Shown piece after piece: positions 10,001 through 19,461 of a stretch of DNA of 64,000 nucleotides. A program made the translations under genes and the position numbers. The DNA comes from Leishmania infantum JPCM5 (Eukaryota > Euglenozoa > Kinetoplastea > Trypanosomatida > Trypanosomatidae). The notes beneath the pieces are model-generated. The model was not told where the DNA came from, searched no databases, and saw nothing but the letters and a program-made list of their open reading frames with translations. The stretch covers positions 62,001 to 126,000 of the forward strand of contig NC_009408.2 of assembly GCF_000002875.2 (NCBI RefSeq), read 5' to 3'. The stretch's first letter is position 1. Every line of letters begins with the position of its first letter.

Positions 10001-11237
10001 CATGACGGGGGTGGCACCCGAGGGCAGATGTGACATGAGCGCTGCCGTTGCGCTGTCAGCTGCAACCACCCAGACCCCCGCGTCAGCACCGGTTTCGCCG
10101 TCGTCTCGGGCCGCCGACACCAGGTCCATCGTCGCTGCCACACCTTCACACTCCGAAGCGATGGCGCGAACGACCCCTGCGTGTAACACGCCATCTGCTG
10201 CAACGGATAACGTTCTGTGCGTTGTGCATGGCGGTCGTGTCGCCACACAGAGGTCCACGGACGCGTGTCACGAGGCCTTCTCATCGATGGAGGGACCGCG
10301 GCGAGACGACTTTCTTCCATTCGAGGCACTCCAGCAAGGGTGCGCTCCTCCAGCAGCGGCAGCAGCAGAGAGCTCCCCGGCACCGTGCTCCGCCGCCAGC
10401 GCATGCGTCACCGGCTCTGAAGTGCGGAGCGCGCAGGAACGCGAGGCCGACACGTGGCTGCCTCCAACGCACACCTCGGTGGACGAGGGCGCGCCGTCCG
10501 AGGACGACTTTGCCAACCTTCTTGAGGCCATGCACACATGTGAGTATGCCTTTCGCACCCTCCAGCGCTCCACCCCGTTGGAAAGCCAAGACGTGACCCG
10601 GCGTCTCCGGCTCGTGCGCGAGCTTCTGTGGAATCGACCACGTGAGGCGACAGCCAAACTGCTCACGCCTGAGGAAGAGTTGGACAGCGATGAAAAGAAC
10701 GCGGCGGCGGTGCCGTGGTGGCGACCCTATCGAGTGGAGGGCTGCTGCTGTTGCTGCCCTGCTGGCCGTGCGCATCGCTGCTGCCACACCTTCGGCTCTG
10801 GCGGCCTCATCCGCTTTTTCCTCCGCTTCCACTTTTCCATGTTGATACGCGGGGCGCCGGAAGACCCTTCTGAGCTGTACGGAGCTGAGTTATCCGAAGA
10901 AGGCCGGCTGCTGACACTGAATACGTGCAGCCGAAGGTGCAAGACGGTTTTGCAGGCGGCGGCGTGCGTGGTGGAGTCTCAGACGCTGCGCCTTGCCACG
11001 TGGGGGTCGCAGGAACTCGCCGATTCTCTTGGACAGCTGTCACTGAGCAGTCTCCCCGGTGTTCGAGAGACGGAGGCGTCGAGGGCAGACTTTGAACAGT
11101 TTGTGTGCGATACGCTGCGCACCCGCCTGCGCGATCATCACATTGTTGGCCCGGCCGATCAGTGGAGTGTGCTCTCAGCGTACAAGACCTACATCCGACG
11201 GCGAGCGGCGGCCAGCGCAGCGTCGCGAAGGCTGTAG
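7026..11237 (+). CDS. FHA-like plus degenerate PPP-family phosphatase protein (probable pseudophosphatase)
   Basis: 1403 residues from the ATG at 7026; the frame runs further upstream, but only through UTR-like sequence. Residues 35-135 resemble an FHA fold. Residues 660-830 and 1260-1330 align by eye with PP1/PP2A-type phosphatases. The metal-binding signatures are altered: the first motif reads GGDLLGS (683-689; Asp kept, His lost), the GDxVDRG motif is GNYVDVG (717-723), and GNHE is GPHE (749-752). The THGG segment (808-811) survives, and the late RAH motif is replaced by IRGAPE (1274-1279). Between THGG and that point lie about 460 residues, against roughly 125 in PP1, mostly low-complexity Ser/Ala/Pro sequence. 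A Cys-rich patch sits near 1237-1258. I infer loss of phosphatase catalysis with a retained scaffold or regulatory role. Substrates and partners are unknown. Confidence 0.8.
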   Translation: MKGGSRVRETVRDPPPASTESSVSLPPQDLSTSRSKVVAVPRHGGGAVVRWHKDSPAVKVTAADAAVHASWVSAAHLFVNPHTDTVQLTLLQPGVRTYVDGQRLMRIGSPVEVRATQRISFGADPTSYMITPAPRDLVPGTHAACPPPPLAVPAYPAAVSREGQTSSLSTSPPSCFSPCLDCSLPPLCVDGVGERDAATAVSTSPEALKAGVAPANTGSRQSDTPREAVSESPLLAAPRASKMRGCCLTHASRSIAVKTASTAEDASAVCRTAEKCAISAPLTERTSTDLLVQCTATVARCSADVVSTTTGAALPPVYSEEEQLGAAACSPSQGLTGEHANSLASLCNETAELARRGIFNDESRARTHLHIRPCWTLGPVTSVRSPDWEVLRAMQGDTTPPVPHGIYQFSCGSVGFDDAMMQLRRGRVGPLAPSAGEVRQRPQPLRPHLRRSGAARHCVARHPSRRLSLEFAERISIDVEGGGKAAATHATPSSRDEAVTEPSSVLSSDLTATQSACRRPYMREKLHLCPRVPVNPFIVEAFGKTHRYRPLAHLSDTQHADSSGSSAKSGDGGAPVDVFDRFAGVPWRHPIVADEMVTPRTEALLRDILRRHPDSTSASEDATFLHCALRRSYDADGDRFSYVDSPAFVQLIYTRFSSLLTAIKARLQASRPVLRLSSPLLCGGDLLGSFADLMVLLDSVAHFAHWSTMHTSLLLLGNYVDVGWHSVEVCMLLCCWAYLQPGKVHLLRGPHEDPAVNGSYRLLGKRCLRYKCRQRFGSRRGIALWAQLNDVFTLLPVAAVIDERVFATHGGVPLLRASTAPGGEEEKGAAVRRQRGGKAPAHCLYSGTSGSPTPTSSDANTPVSFLCHLAAGVGSAERRTPCSHERGGDDARQSVLFAARRPCCMRYHRSQTPVMEKPRDVITVEYAEAQKDITAIGLLSLEPLSGDQVDESDECPRTSREWATARGAVVSATALPSSPTPPSSTVPPPRQGMTGVAPEGRCDMSAAVALSAATTQTPASAPVSPSSRAADTRSIVAATPSHSEAMARTTPACNTPSAATDNVLCVVHGGRVATQRSTDACHEAFSSMEGPRRDDFLPFEALQQGCAPPAAAAAESSPAPCSAASACVTGSEVRSAQEREADTWLPPTHTSVDEGAPSEDDFANLLEAMHTCEYAFRTLQRSTPLESQDVTRRLRLVRELLWNRPREATAKLLTPEEELDSDEKNAAAVPWWRPYRVEGCCCCCPAGRAHRCCHTFGSGGLIRFFLRFHFSMLIRGAPEDPSELYGAELSEEGRLLTLNTCSRRCKTVLQAAACVVESQTLRLATWGSQELADSLGQLSLSSLPGVRETEASRADFEQFVCDTLRTRLRDHHIVGPADQWSVLSAYKTYIRRRAAASAASRRL

Positions 11238-12091
11238 CCGGTGTGTCTGTGCCTGCGCTTGTGTGTGTGTGTGTCTGCGCACGCAACGAATCCCTTTCCC
11301 TCCGCATTTTGCGCGTTTTTTTTTTGTTTTGCTGCTCGCGTCGCGCCTCTTCACGGCTGTATTATCCTCTGCTATGTTTTCCTCATGTCTTGGCGATGCG
11401 TCTGCGCGGACCCTTCTGCGCTCGTGCTGACAGTCGAACCTCCGCTGTAATATGCTCGACGCTGTCGGGGTTCTACCCACCCCTTTCTGCCCCTCTCGGA
11501 CGCATCGCCGTGTCGAGTCGCTCTTCTTCCCTTTCCTTACGCACTTGCACACAGAAGTAAAACAAGCATGAACAAGGAGCGAAAGTGGAGACCGATGCAC
11601 AGGCCTGATTTGGCCAAGGACGGGTCGCGCAGGCGCGCCTGCCCGTCGATACGATGCGTTGCCTTGTCTTCGCCCGCCCGTCCTCCGCCCCATGGAGCCA
11701 GGCAGAGGCTAGCGACGGCACGCAGCGGTTATGCCGTTCGCTTCCATCATCGCCCCCTCCTTGCTCCCTTATCAGCGAAACAACACCCAAGAGAACCAAA
11801 ACCAAACACGCAAACAACGTTGAGGGCACACGACGAAGGGGACTGTGTGCTGCGATTAGGCGAGGCGCTGATTTCCACCACCTCCACAAACGCACCTCCA
11901 CACGTTGTACGGACCTTCAGCGTCGTTAACCCACTCAGACCCACGCACGCACGCACGGCGTCCACGCGACACCCTCCGCCTCGCTCACCTCAGCAAGCTG
12001 TGCTGGTACGGGTGCCTTTTGACCGCGCGCCATTTCCTTGCCCTCAACGCCGCTCCTCTCTTCACCGCTGCATTGAAGGCGGCTCGGCAAG
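11238..12091. other. Intergenic spacer
   Basis: No gene is supported. It holds (GT)n and T-rich runs near 11250-11330 and several pyrimidine tracts that can serve trans-splicing of the dynein gene. Confidence 0.65.
11739..11775 (+). promoter_or_regulatory. Predicted spliced-leader acceptor of the dynein intermediate chain gene
   Basis: A pyrimidine tract is followed by the first AG at 11774-11775, giving a 5' UTR of about 316 nt. A second tract at 12033-12078 is an alternative that would leave only about 13 nt before the ATG. Confidence 0.4.
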
Positions 12092-14152
12092 ATGAACGCC
12101 CTCTCAAGCCCTCGGGCTTCCATCGGCAAGCACCGCGCCTTGCACAGCGCGGCTGCCGGCAATGCGGCTCGAAAGCAGAGCAGCGGCGGACAAGCAGAGG
12201 TGATTGCCGCGGTGCTGGGGCGGGAGTCGAACAAGCCAGCTGCCGAGGTCGTCGTGGAGCGCATCCTAAAAGCTGCCGACCCGCACGTGATGTCGGTACC
12301 GGTGTACTACGATTATAAGAAGGATGCGCGCGTGTATAAGTGCTTCCCCAGTACACGGCAGGTTTCGACCCTCTTCGCCATGGACGGCAACACTATCGCT
12401 AAAGACTCGCCTGAGGCGCTGCAGCAGGAGGAGGATCGCCATCGCCGCATCCAGGAGGTGGAGGTGGCCGCCGCGGCGGAAACGAACCCGGACTTGGTCG
12501 AGGAAGGTGTGTCCACACGCATTCTCAAGAACCAGTTCAACTATAGCGACCGTGGCAGCCAGACGATGAACCAGCCGATGAAGGAGCGCACCGTCATGAC
12601 GGACCCGCCGCCGTCGGCCTCCTTTGGCGGGCTCGCGACGGCGTGGGCTATCTACGACGCCTACGAGGGGGAGCGCATCCAGGCCGAGAAGGCAGCCGCG
12701 GCGCAACGGCGTGCCGCCCAAGCCGCACGAACGAGCAAGGATGAAGAGAACGCGCTCACCCATGCCGCGGCCGAAGCGTCTATCCGCGATGGTGCGGATG
12801 TCGGCCCGAAAGGCGTGGTGGAGCTGCTGGCGTCGCCGGAGTTTCGCAGCGCACTGCAGGTAATGGAGCGCATGGTGAACCAGAACGATTGCCAGGATAT
12901 CATTGACGACTTCAAATACTGGGAGGATCAGAGCGATCTTTACAAGGAGGACGGCACGCTGCTGCCCTTGTGGCGATTCTTCACGGAGAAGACGCGCAAG
13001 AAGGCCGTTACTGCCATTGCCCTCAACGGTCGCTACTCGGACCTCTTCGCGGTCGGCTACGGTAGCTACGACTTCTTGAAGCCGTGCAAGGGCACGGTTC
13101 ACTGCTTCACTCTCAAGAACGCAGTGCCGACGGGCTCTGGCGCCCCCGTTCCGGCGCACCCGGAGTTCTCCTTTCACCTAGACTGCGGTGTGCTCTGTCT
13201 CGCTTTCCACCCACGTGAGCACTCGCTGCTTGCCTGCGGCCTCTATGATGGCAGCGTGTGCGTGTTCGACATGCGGGTGAGCTCCCACGACACGGGGAGT
13301 GCGAACCACGGTCGCCCGCTCTACCGCGCCAACGTGCGTACTGGTAAGCACATGGACCCTGTGTGGCAGATCATGTGGATGGAGAGCACACCAGAGCTGT
13401 CCTTCTACTCCATAAGCACAGATGGCCGCGTGGCGAACTGGATGCTGAGCAAGAGGGAGCTGACGTCGCGGGACGTGCTGAAGCTTAACACTGGCGTTTG
13501 CACCGTGGACCCGGAGCAGATGCTGCTGAATGAGCTCGGCGGCATGTCGTTCGACTACTCACCCGCCCACGACAAGATGGTCGTCGGCACGCAGGAGGGC
13601 AACCTGCTCCTGTGCACGGTCAGCCACAATGGCCAGTGCGTCGAGCGCTATGAGGGGCACAGCATGGCGGTCTACACGACGCGCTGGAGCCCATTCCACC
13701 CGGACATCTTCCTCACCTGCTCGGCAGACTGGACTGTCAAGCTGTGGACGAAGGGCTCTCCCTCTCCGTTGGTCGTGTTTGACCTCGGCGACGCCGTCGG
13801 CGATGTCGCGTGGGCGCCGTACAGCTCCACCGTGTTCGCCGCCGTCACCGCGGGTGGCAAAGTGTGCGTATTCGACGTAGCACAGAACAAGACGGAGCCC
13901 CTGTGCGCGCAGACAGTCGTGAAGAACGCGAAGCTGACTCACATTGTCTTCAGTGAGGCGGACCCGATACTGTTCGTCGGTGACACTCGCGGCACCGTTC
14001 TGACTCTCAAGCTGTCTCCTAACTTGCGTAAGGTGTCGAAACCCGGAAAGGGGGAGCCGACGGATGCGGCGCACATCAAGACGTTGGAGGTAGAGAAGCT
14101 GAACCACCTGGTAGAGGTCACCATGAAGGACCGCGCGCTGTTGGGTGTGTAG
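12092..14152 (+). CDS. DNAI1: Outer-arm dynein intermediate chain 1 (DNAI1/IC78 type), WD-repeat protein
   Basis: 686 residues from a clear ATG. The N-terminal third is charged and helical and contains FNYSDRGSQT at 149-158, closely matching the conserved FNxSxRxSQT segment of DNAI1-type chains. A short Ala/Glu-rich coiled-coil-like stretch (about 195-230) follows. WD-repeat blades fill about residues 300-650, with recognisable blade ends such as KLWTKG and CVFDM. Intermediate chains of this family sit at the base of axonemal outer dynein arms and link heavy chains to the doublet microtubule, so the product should act in the flagellum. The length suits the family (about 650-700). Assignment to the outer-arm IC1 subtype rests on the N-terminal motif. 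Confidence 0.9.
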   Translation: MNALSSPRASIGKHRALHSAAAGNAARKQSSGGQAEVIAAVLGRESNKPAAEVVVERILKAADPHVMSVPVYYDYKKDARVYKCFPSTRQVSTLFAMDGNTIAKDSPEALQQEEDRHRRIQEVEVAAAAETNPDLVEEGVSTRILKNQFNYSDRGSQTMNQPMKERTVMTDPPPSASFGGLATAWAIYDAYEGERIQAEKAAAAQRRAAQAARTSKDEENALTHAAAEASIRDGADVGPKGVVELLASPEFRSALQVMERMVNQNDCQDIIDDFKYWEDQSDLYKEDGTLLPLWRFFTEKTRKKAVTAIALNGRYSDLFAVGYGSYDFLKPCKGTVHCFTLKNAVPTGSGAPVPAHPEFSFHLDCGVLCLAFHPREHSLLACGLYDGSVCVFDMRVSSHDTGSANHGRPLYRANVRTGKHMDPVWQIMWMESTPELSFYSISTDGRVANWMLSKRELTSRDVLKLNTGVCTVDPEQMLLNELGGMSFDYSPAHDKMVVGTQEGNLLLCTVSHNGQCVERYEGHSMAVYTTRWSPFHPDIFLTCSADWTVKLWTKGSPSPLVVFDLGDAVGDVAWAPYSSTVFAAVTAGGKVCVFDVAQNKTEPLCAQTVVKNAKLTHIVFSEADPILFVGDTRGTVLTLKLSPNLRKVSKPGKGEPTDAAHIKTLEVEKLNHLVEVTMKDRALLGV

Positions 14153-15144
14153 AAGGAACACAAGGCGGGATGCGTGCTGCCTCCTCCTGCACACAAGCGC
14201 GCTGCTCAGTTGCTCTTCCCTTTCTCTCTTATGGGGCTCTCGCCGTGATTGTTAGCGGGCCAGCACACGCATGTGCCGGTGTCAGAGTTGGTGTAGGAGA
14301 CCACGCGGCAGTTTCGTGTGGGCTGCGGATGGACGTGTTTGTTTTCGCGTCGCGTTGTTTCTCCTCTGTTGCACCTCCGACGCGGCTGTTGCTCCTCGAT
14401 CCGCCCTCTGCGCCCCATGGCACTTGGGTGTGAAAGGTGTGACTATGGAGATGTGCTACGGAGTTGGCTTTTGTTGTTGCTGTTGCTGTTTGTGTGTGTG
14501 TGCATGTGCATGTGCATGCTTCTCCTCTCCCGTTCTCCCTCGATGCGCGCTGTGTAGATAGCTGGTGTTTTAGACTGCGCACCAGACGACACCCACATAC
14601 GGAGAGAACGGAGAGGACGGGGGGAGGCAGAGAGGTGCCAGATAGAAGGGATCGCTGCATCCCGCTGTACAGGAGAGGAGCACGTGCACTCACAGGGAGA
14701 CGTGAATAATGATTGTGGTCGTGCAGCGGCGGGGATCGGAAGGGATGGAGGAGGGAGGAGAGGGCGCGGCAGGAGTAAAGGTAGAGGAGTGAGGGCGAAG
14801 CTCGGGGCGGGGCATTGGGTCGCTCCACCTCCGCCCAACGTTTTTTCCTTCCACGCCCCTCTCTCGCCTGCAAACCCACTGGGCACTGCCGAGTAACTCC
14901 CCACCTCTCTTGTCCGTCGCAGCTGCCTCCTTCCATCGCCGACTCGCCCCTACGTCTTCCCTTGCCCAGCCTTCCTCTCTCTCTCCCCTTTCTTGCTCTG
15001 TTCTTTCAATGCTTTCTTGCCTTCTCTGATGTAACCAAGTACGATGTACAGCGGACCTTTGCGTGTGGCCGTGGGTGTGGGTGTGTGGGGGCTTTCTATG
15101 CGCGTGAATGTTTTGTTCCTCTGCACATCGCTCTACATGTGTAT

Positions 15145-15181
15145 CTGTGTGTGTGTGTGTGCTTGCTTGCTTGCTTGCTTG
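15145..15181. repeat. (GT)n followed by tetranucleotide GCTT array
   Basis: About five GCTT units follow a GT run. A similar GCTT array recurs near 58739-58756. Confidence 0.75.
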
Positions 15182-15769
15182 GCTGCAGATGTGGCACTGT
15201 GCCTCCCCTACGTCACCACTGACCTTTTGAACGCGAAAAACAGGAAGAGTAGCAGCCAGCGACGACGGCGGTCTTGGGCACGCCTCACAGCGGCATCCCC
15301 TCCCCCGCCCCCCCCTCCTTCTCCCTTCGCGGAGAGACAGCGCGAAAGTGGTTGGTGGGGGAGGGACGCCCCGGTGCGTTCGGCTATGCAAGAAAGACAG
15401 AAACGACTGCCGGCACAGCCGGACGCCGCCAGCCCCACGCCCGGTGTACAGAAGAGGGCGTCTTTCAGCCCTTGCCTGCTGTGGCACTGCACTGCGGCCT
15501 TCCGTTTCCTCGGATGGGTGAAGATGTGTGCAAAGCTCGCGCGCGTGCTCCCCTCCGCCGCCTGCCCTCCAGTCCAGGGTGGCAGGCGGAGACGCCTCGG
15601 TCGTTGCCCCCCCCCCCTCCCCCCTCTTCACGACCCTATTGTCTTTTCGTTCTCTCGCTTCCCCGCCTTGTCTTCGCCTGTATCGTTTGCCTTTTCCGCT
15701 GTCCGCATCAACGGCATCATGCCCGCCTTTTGCTGCCGATTCTCTCTAAAACGCCGGCGACGCTCCCTG

Positions 15770-15798
15770 ACGCACACGCACACACACACACACACACA
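15770..15798. repeat. (CA)n microsatellite
   Basis: CA dinucleotides are repeated more than ten times in the long spacer upstream of the DxDxT phosphatase gene. Confidence 0.85.
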
Positions 15799-18216
15799 TC
15801 ATAACAACGACAACACTAACACACGCGCATGCGCGTTTTCAAAAGAGGTTCTGTGGGGAAAACGGTGGGTGGTCAGCACACGCACGCACGTCGATACGGG
15901 AGGTAACCAGACAGTGTCTAAGCAGACTCCGATATTCTTCGTACACGCTGCGAACGCACCAGCTCCCTTTTCTCCCCGCCACATCCCTCGGCTGTCCGCG
16001 CGCGCACTCTTCTTCTCGTAGCCCTCTGCTATCCCTGCCCCTCCCCCTCCCATCCACCCACCTTCTGACTCATACTCCGCCCCACAACAATCAACGAGAG
16101 CAGAAGACGCGCTGGAGACACCGCCGTCGGCGTAGACGATCGGTGCTTCTGTTTCGCCCACTCTAAGGTCTTCTGAAGGAATAAAAGAGAGATACGCGTA
16201 ACAGATATATACGCAGACTCACTGATAAGACAGAAACACACGCACGCACGTGCGCAGTCGCCCCTCTTCCTCTCCCTCCCGCACATCGGCACATAGGCGC
16301 ATACGCGGACGGTGGACTCTTCTTGGGGCTTCGATTCCTACGCTCTGGCGCTTCGTCGCTGCTAGAACTATACGCACGTGTCTTCGTTCAATTGTATCGC
16401 TGCGGTGCGTCTAGCCTCATCCCCCCCTCTCCCCCGCGGCCACTTGCAAGCGCACAGACAGACGAAGCGCGGCACAACGGAAGAGAGTACAACGGAAGCG
16501 GGGCAAGGCGACCGCGATACTGGTCAGGCAACCTTACCTTTACCTTCCCTCCCCCCCCCCCGAACTGCATCCTCTCCCATAGACATAGACACGCACACTG
16601 AGAGGCACACTTGCTCGCGAGAGCTCTCCCTCGTGCGCTGCAGACAGACAGAAACAACGGAGGAACGGAAAGGCAAAACGCACCACGCTCAACTCACACG
16701 TATTGCTCTATCGCCGCGCATCGTGTGTGTGTGGGGGGGGCACGTGTCGACATCGCAAGCGCCCACCGATATAGATTCACCGTGTTCCCTCGGCATCTTT
16801 CCTTGTGTGATAGTTTGCGCACACGCGTCACGCTTGACGGCTTATTTTCGCTTTCCCCCGCGCACAATTCTTTCCTTTTCTCGTTGTGCCGTGCTGATCT
16901 CTAGAGCGCGATTGGGCCGCAGCTATTGCTACGTATATATCTGCCGTTCTCGTTCCACCCACGCACCCACCTCCTTGTCCATTCGATCGGCTTCCGAGGA
17001 GTGGTCCCTCTCGCGCGCACTATCCTGCTCAGCACATCCGTGAGCTGCTACTGCTGCTGCAAAAAGGAGCAATATACAAGCATAAGCCCTTCTTGCAAGC
17101 CTGCACTCTTTCATTGCCGCGCTACCGAGCACACCAGACACACCAGACACACCAGCATCACACTCACCTGTCACTTCCCAGACTTCATCGGCACCTCTGG
17201 TGCCCTCCTTCTCCTCCTTCCCTCCCTCCGCCCACCTTGTCCATCGATCGTGTGTCTTTTATCTTTCTTTGCCACAGACAACCGCAGACACTCTTTCTCT
17301 GCAGGCGCACTCGACCCTCCCCCTCCTCCTCACGTATAGCGTTGTGTTCTTCTGCCTGTGTGCGCGCGCGATTTTGAGAGTATCTCCTGCTGGCTGCTTC
17401 CGTGCTCTCGGCGTGGCGCACTTCCGTTTCTCCATCGCTCAGACGGCTCCCCTAGATATTGCCCTTGTGTCATTGCCCACGCCCTCCCCGCTCCTGCTCG
17501 TACCTCACCTCCCCCCCCCACACACACACAGGCGTAAGGGGTCTCCTCGCCGCTCGTTGCTCGCCAAGGCCACGCATCTCTGCACGCAGACACCCGTACG
17601 CGCGTACGCGGCGATAGCTTTTAGAGCGGAAAGGCACGGATTGTGGGAGAGGGAGTAAACAAGCCCCACAAGCCCAACCCCCTCCAAACACGCACACACA
17701 TACGACGTGCAGTGGCAGAAGGTTTTCTCAGTTCTTGTTTTCAGACCCTTTCGCACATCTTTGGTTATATGCACGCTCACTGTCTTCTTTTTCATAGACT
17801 CAGCTCACTTTGTGCCCGGTGCCGTCGACCCACGCCGCTCTTCTTGTTCGTCACAGGCGCACACAGGGCCATCGTCGCGCACGACAATATCGCAGCGCAT
17901 CGAAACTCCCTTGCACCGTCTCTCCCTATCCTCACTGTTTCTACTGTGCATCTTCTTATTGTGTGACGCGAGGGCGCGGACGGTGCGCGTGTGATCTGCT
18001 GGCTGGCCCCTGTCTTTGCCCGACCGCCTTCTCATCTCCCTCCCTCCATCCCTGTCCAGCTGCGCGCCTTTTCCCTGGCTGCGTTCTTCCTTGTTTTTCT
18101 TTTGCTTTCACGTCTCCGTTACACCTCCCCCTAGATTCGCATCCGCCTCTCTTCGTCAGGACACCGTTCGTCACACGGGGTGCGCCGTGCGGTGGAGCTT
18201 GCTTCCAAGCTCGCTT

Positions 18217-18260
18217 GCCCTGCTTTCTTTGCTTCCTCCGTCACCGTTTGGTTTTCGCAG
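18217..18260 (+). promoter_or_regulatory. Predicted spliced-leader acceptor of the DxDxT phosphatase gene
   Basis: A C/T-rich tract ends in TTTTCGCAG at 18260, 43 nt before the ATG at 18304. This supports the chosen start over the longer open frame. Confidence 0.6.
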
Positions 18261-18303
18261 CGGCTACCACCGTTGTTGCTCACCTGTTCTTCATCTTGCA
18301 TCA

Positions 18304-19461
18304 ATGACAACGCCTATCCACAGGCGTGCTAGCAGCTCTTCCCCGGATCGACTGCCCCCCGCGCCGCTGCCGTCGTCTCTGTCGACGATCAGGCGTGTGT
18401 GGAACGACCGCCTGCGAGCGTTTTCATCAGCGCGCGACGTTGCTTCCGTGGGCGAGCCCGAGGACGTCGTCAGCGGTACCCCGAAGGTGAAGGATGAGGC
18501 GCGGCTGCGCCAGGTCGCCGTCGCCAGCTCCGGCGGTGGACGCCTCGAAGCCGCGTCCGGGGTGGATGACGGCCTCACGGACAGCCCAGCTGCGACGGTG
18601 CGGACTCGCTCCTCCTCGCTCTACCCCACAAGGACGAGCAGCAAGCGAAGGACGGTGGTAAGGTTCAAGGATGCGACCCCAGTGAACCCTCACACTTCCG
18701 CTGTTGTCGCAGCGCGGCACCCTGTCGACCCCAACGCCGGAGATATGGTGGGCCTCGTGAAGCCGCTGTTTCCGAACACGCTGCTGACTGAGGCGCAGGA
18801 TGAACGGCGGCTGCTGACGCTCGTGTTGGACCTCGACGAGACGCTTGTCAGCAACCGCGACTCCCGTCAGTCAGCTGCCGTGCTCCGGCCATACTGCCTT
18901 CACGTACTGAACGCCCTGCGTCACATGAAGGAGCTGGAGATCGTGCTGTGGACAGCATCCACGAAGGAGACGGCGTTGCCGGTGGTGGATCAGCTGCATA
19001 AGACGGGCATCATCTTCGACGACATCATCTTCCGCAACAGCATCTGGTTCACGCAGCCCATTCACACGAAAGACCTGCGGCTGCTCGGCCGCGACATGAA
19101 CCGCGTGCTTATTGTCGACAACTCCGTCGGCTGCTGCAAGCTGCACCCCCGCAACGCTCTGCTCGTCGAGGACTTCCACGGTGTGAGGCGTCGCGAAGAC
19201 GCGGCCCTTGTGAACGTGTACTACGTCGTGGACGCCCTGCTGCGTATGATGCGGGAACGTTCGATTCCGGTCTCGGAGGGACTGGGGCGCCTCATGGCGG
19301 AGGGGCAGCTGTGCCACCCGGTGAGCTACGACCTGCCTGAGTTCTTCAAATACATACCGCTGACGGAGGTGCCAGAGCTGAAGCGGCCGCCGGTCGGATG
19401 CTTTGTGCGGGCGAACACGGCACCGCCAAACACGTCTATCATGCAGCATTGGGTCTACTAG
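18304..19461 (+). CDS. FCP/SCP-like (NIF-domain) DxDxT phosphatase
   Basis: 385 residues from the ATG at 18304. The frame is open to 18016, but that stretch has no ATG and contains the predicted splice site. Residues 1-165 are Ser/Arg-rich and probably disordered. The HAD-type catalytic domain follows, with DLDET at 176-180; the first Asp is the expected phospho-acceptor and the second the general acid. The other family landmarks are present: IVLWTAS (the Thr/Ser of motif II) and a later VDN segment. This family (FCP1, SCP, Dullard/CTDNEP1, TIM50) dephosphorylates Ser/Thr, typically in the RNA polymerase II tail or lipin. No membrane span is evident, which argues against TIM50. The substrate is unknown. 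Confidence 0.88.
   Translation: MTTPIHRRASSSSPDRLPPAPLPSSLSTIRRVWNDRLRAFSSARDVASVGEPEDVVSGTPKVKDEARLRQVAVASSGGGRLEAASGVDDGLTDSPAATVRTRSSSLYPTRTSSKRRTVVRFKDATPVNPHTSAVVAARHPVDPNAGDMVGLVKPLFPNTLLTEAQDERRLLTLVLDLDETLVSNRDSRQSAAVLRPYCLHVLNALRHMKELEIVLWTASTKETALPVVDQLHKTGIIFDDIIFRNSIWFTQPIHTKDLRLLGRDMNRVLIVDNSVGCCKLHPRNALLVEDFHGVRRREDAALVNVYYVVDALLRMMRERSIPVSEGLGRLMAEGQLCHPVSYDLPEFFKYIPLTEVPELKRPPVGCFVRANTAPPNTSIMQHWVY

Larger units (their letters stand above)
14153..18303. other. 4.1-kb spacer with no supported gene
   Basis: This is unusually long even for Leishmania. It contains many C/T tracts, (GT)n and (CA)n runs, a GCTT tandem array near 15160-15181, and a short CACCAGACA triplication near 17131-17155. 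Open frames on both strands (for example 15044-16021 + and 14690-15631 -) are low-complexity translations of simple repeats and show no protein-like composition. Confidence 0.55.

Noticed and set aside
15044..16021. 325-codon + frame in the long spacer
   Set aside because: Translates GT/CA and C-run repeats (CVCVCACLLACLA, PPPPPPP, HTHTHT); no protein-like segment.
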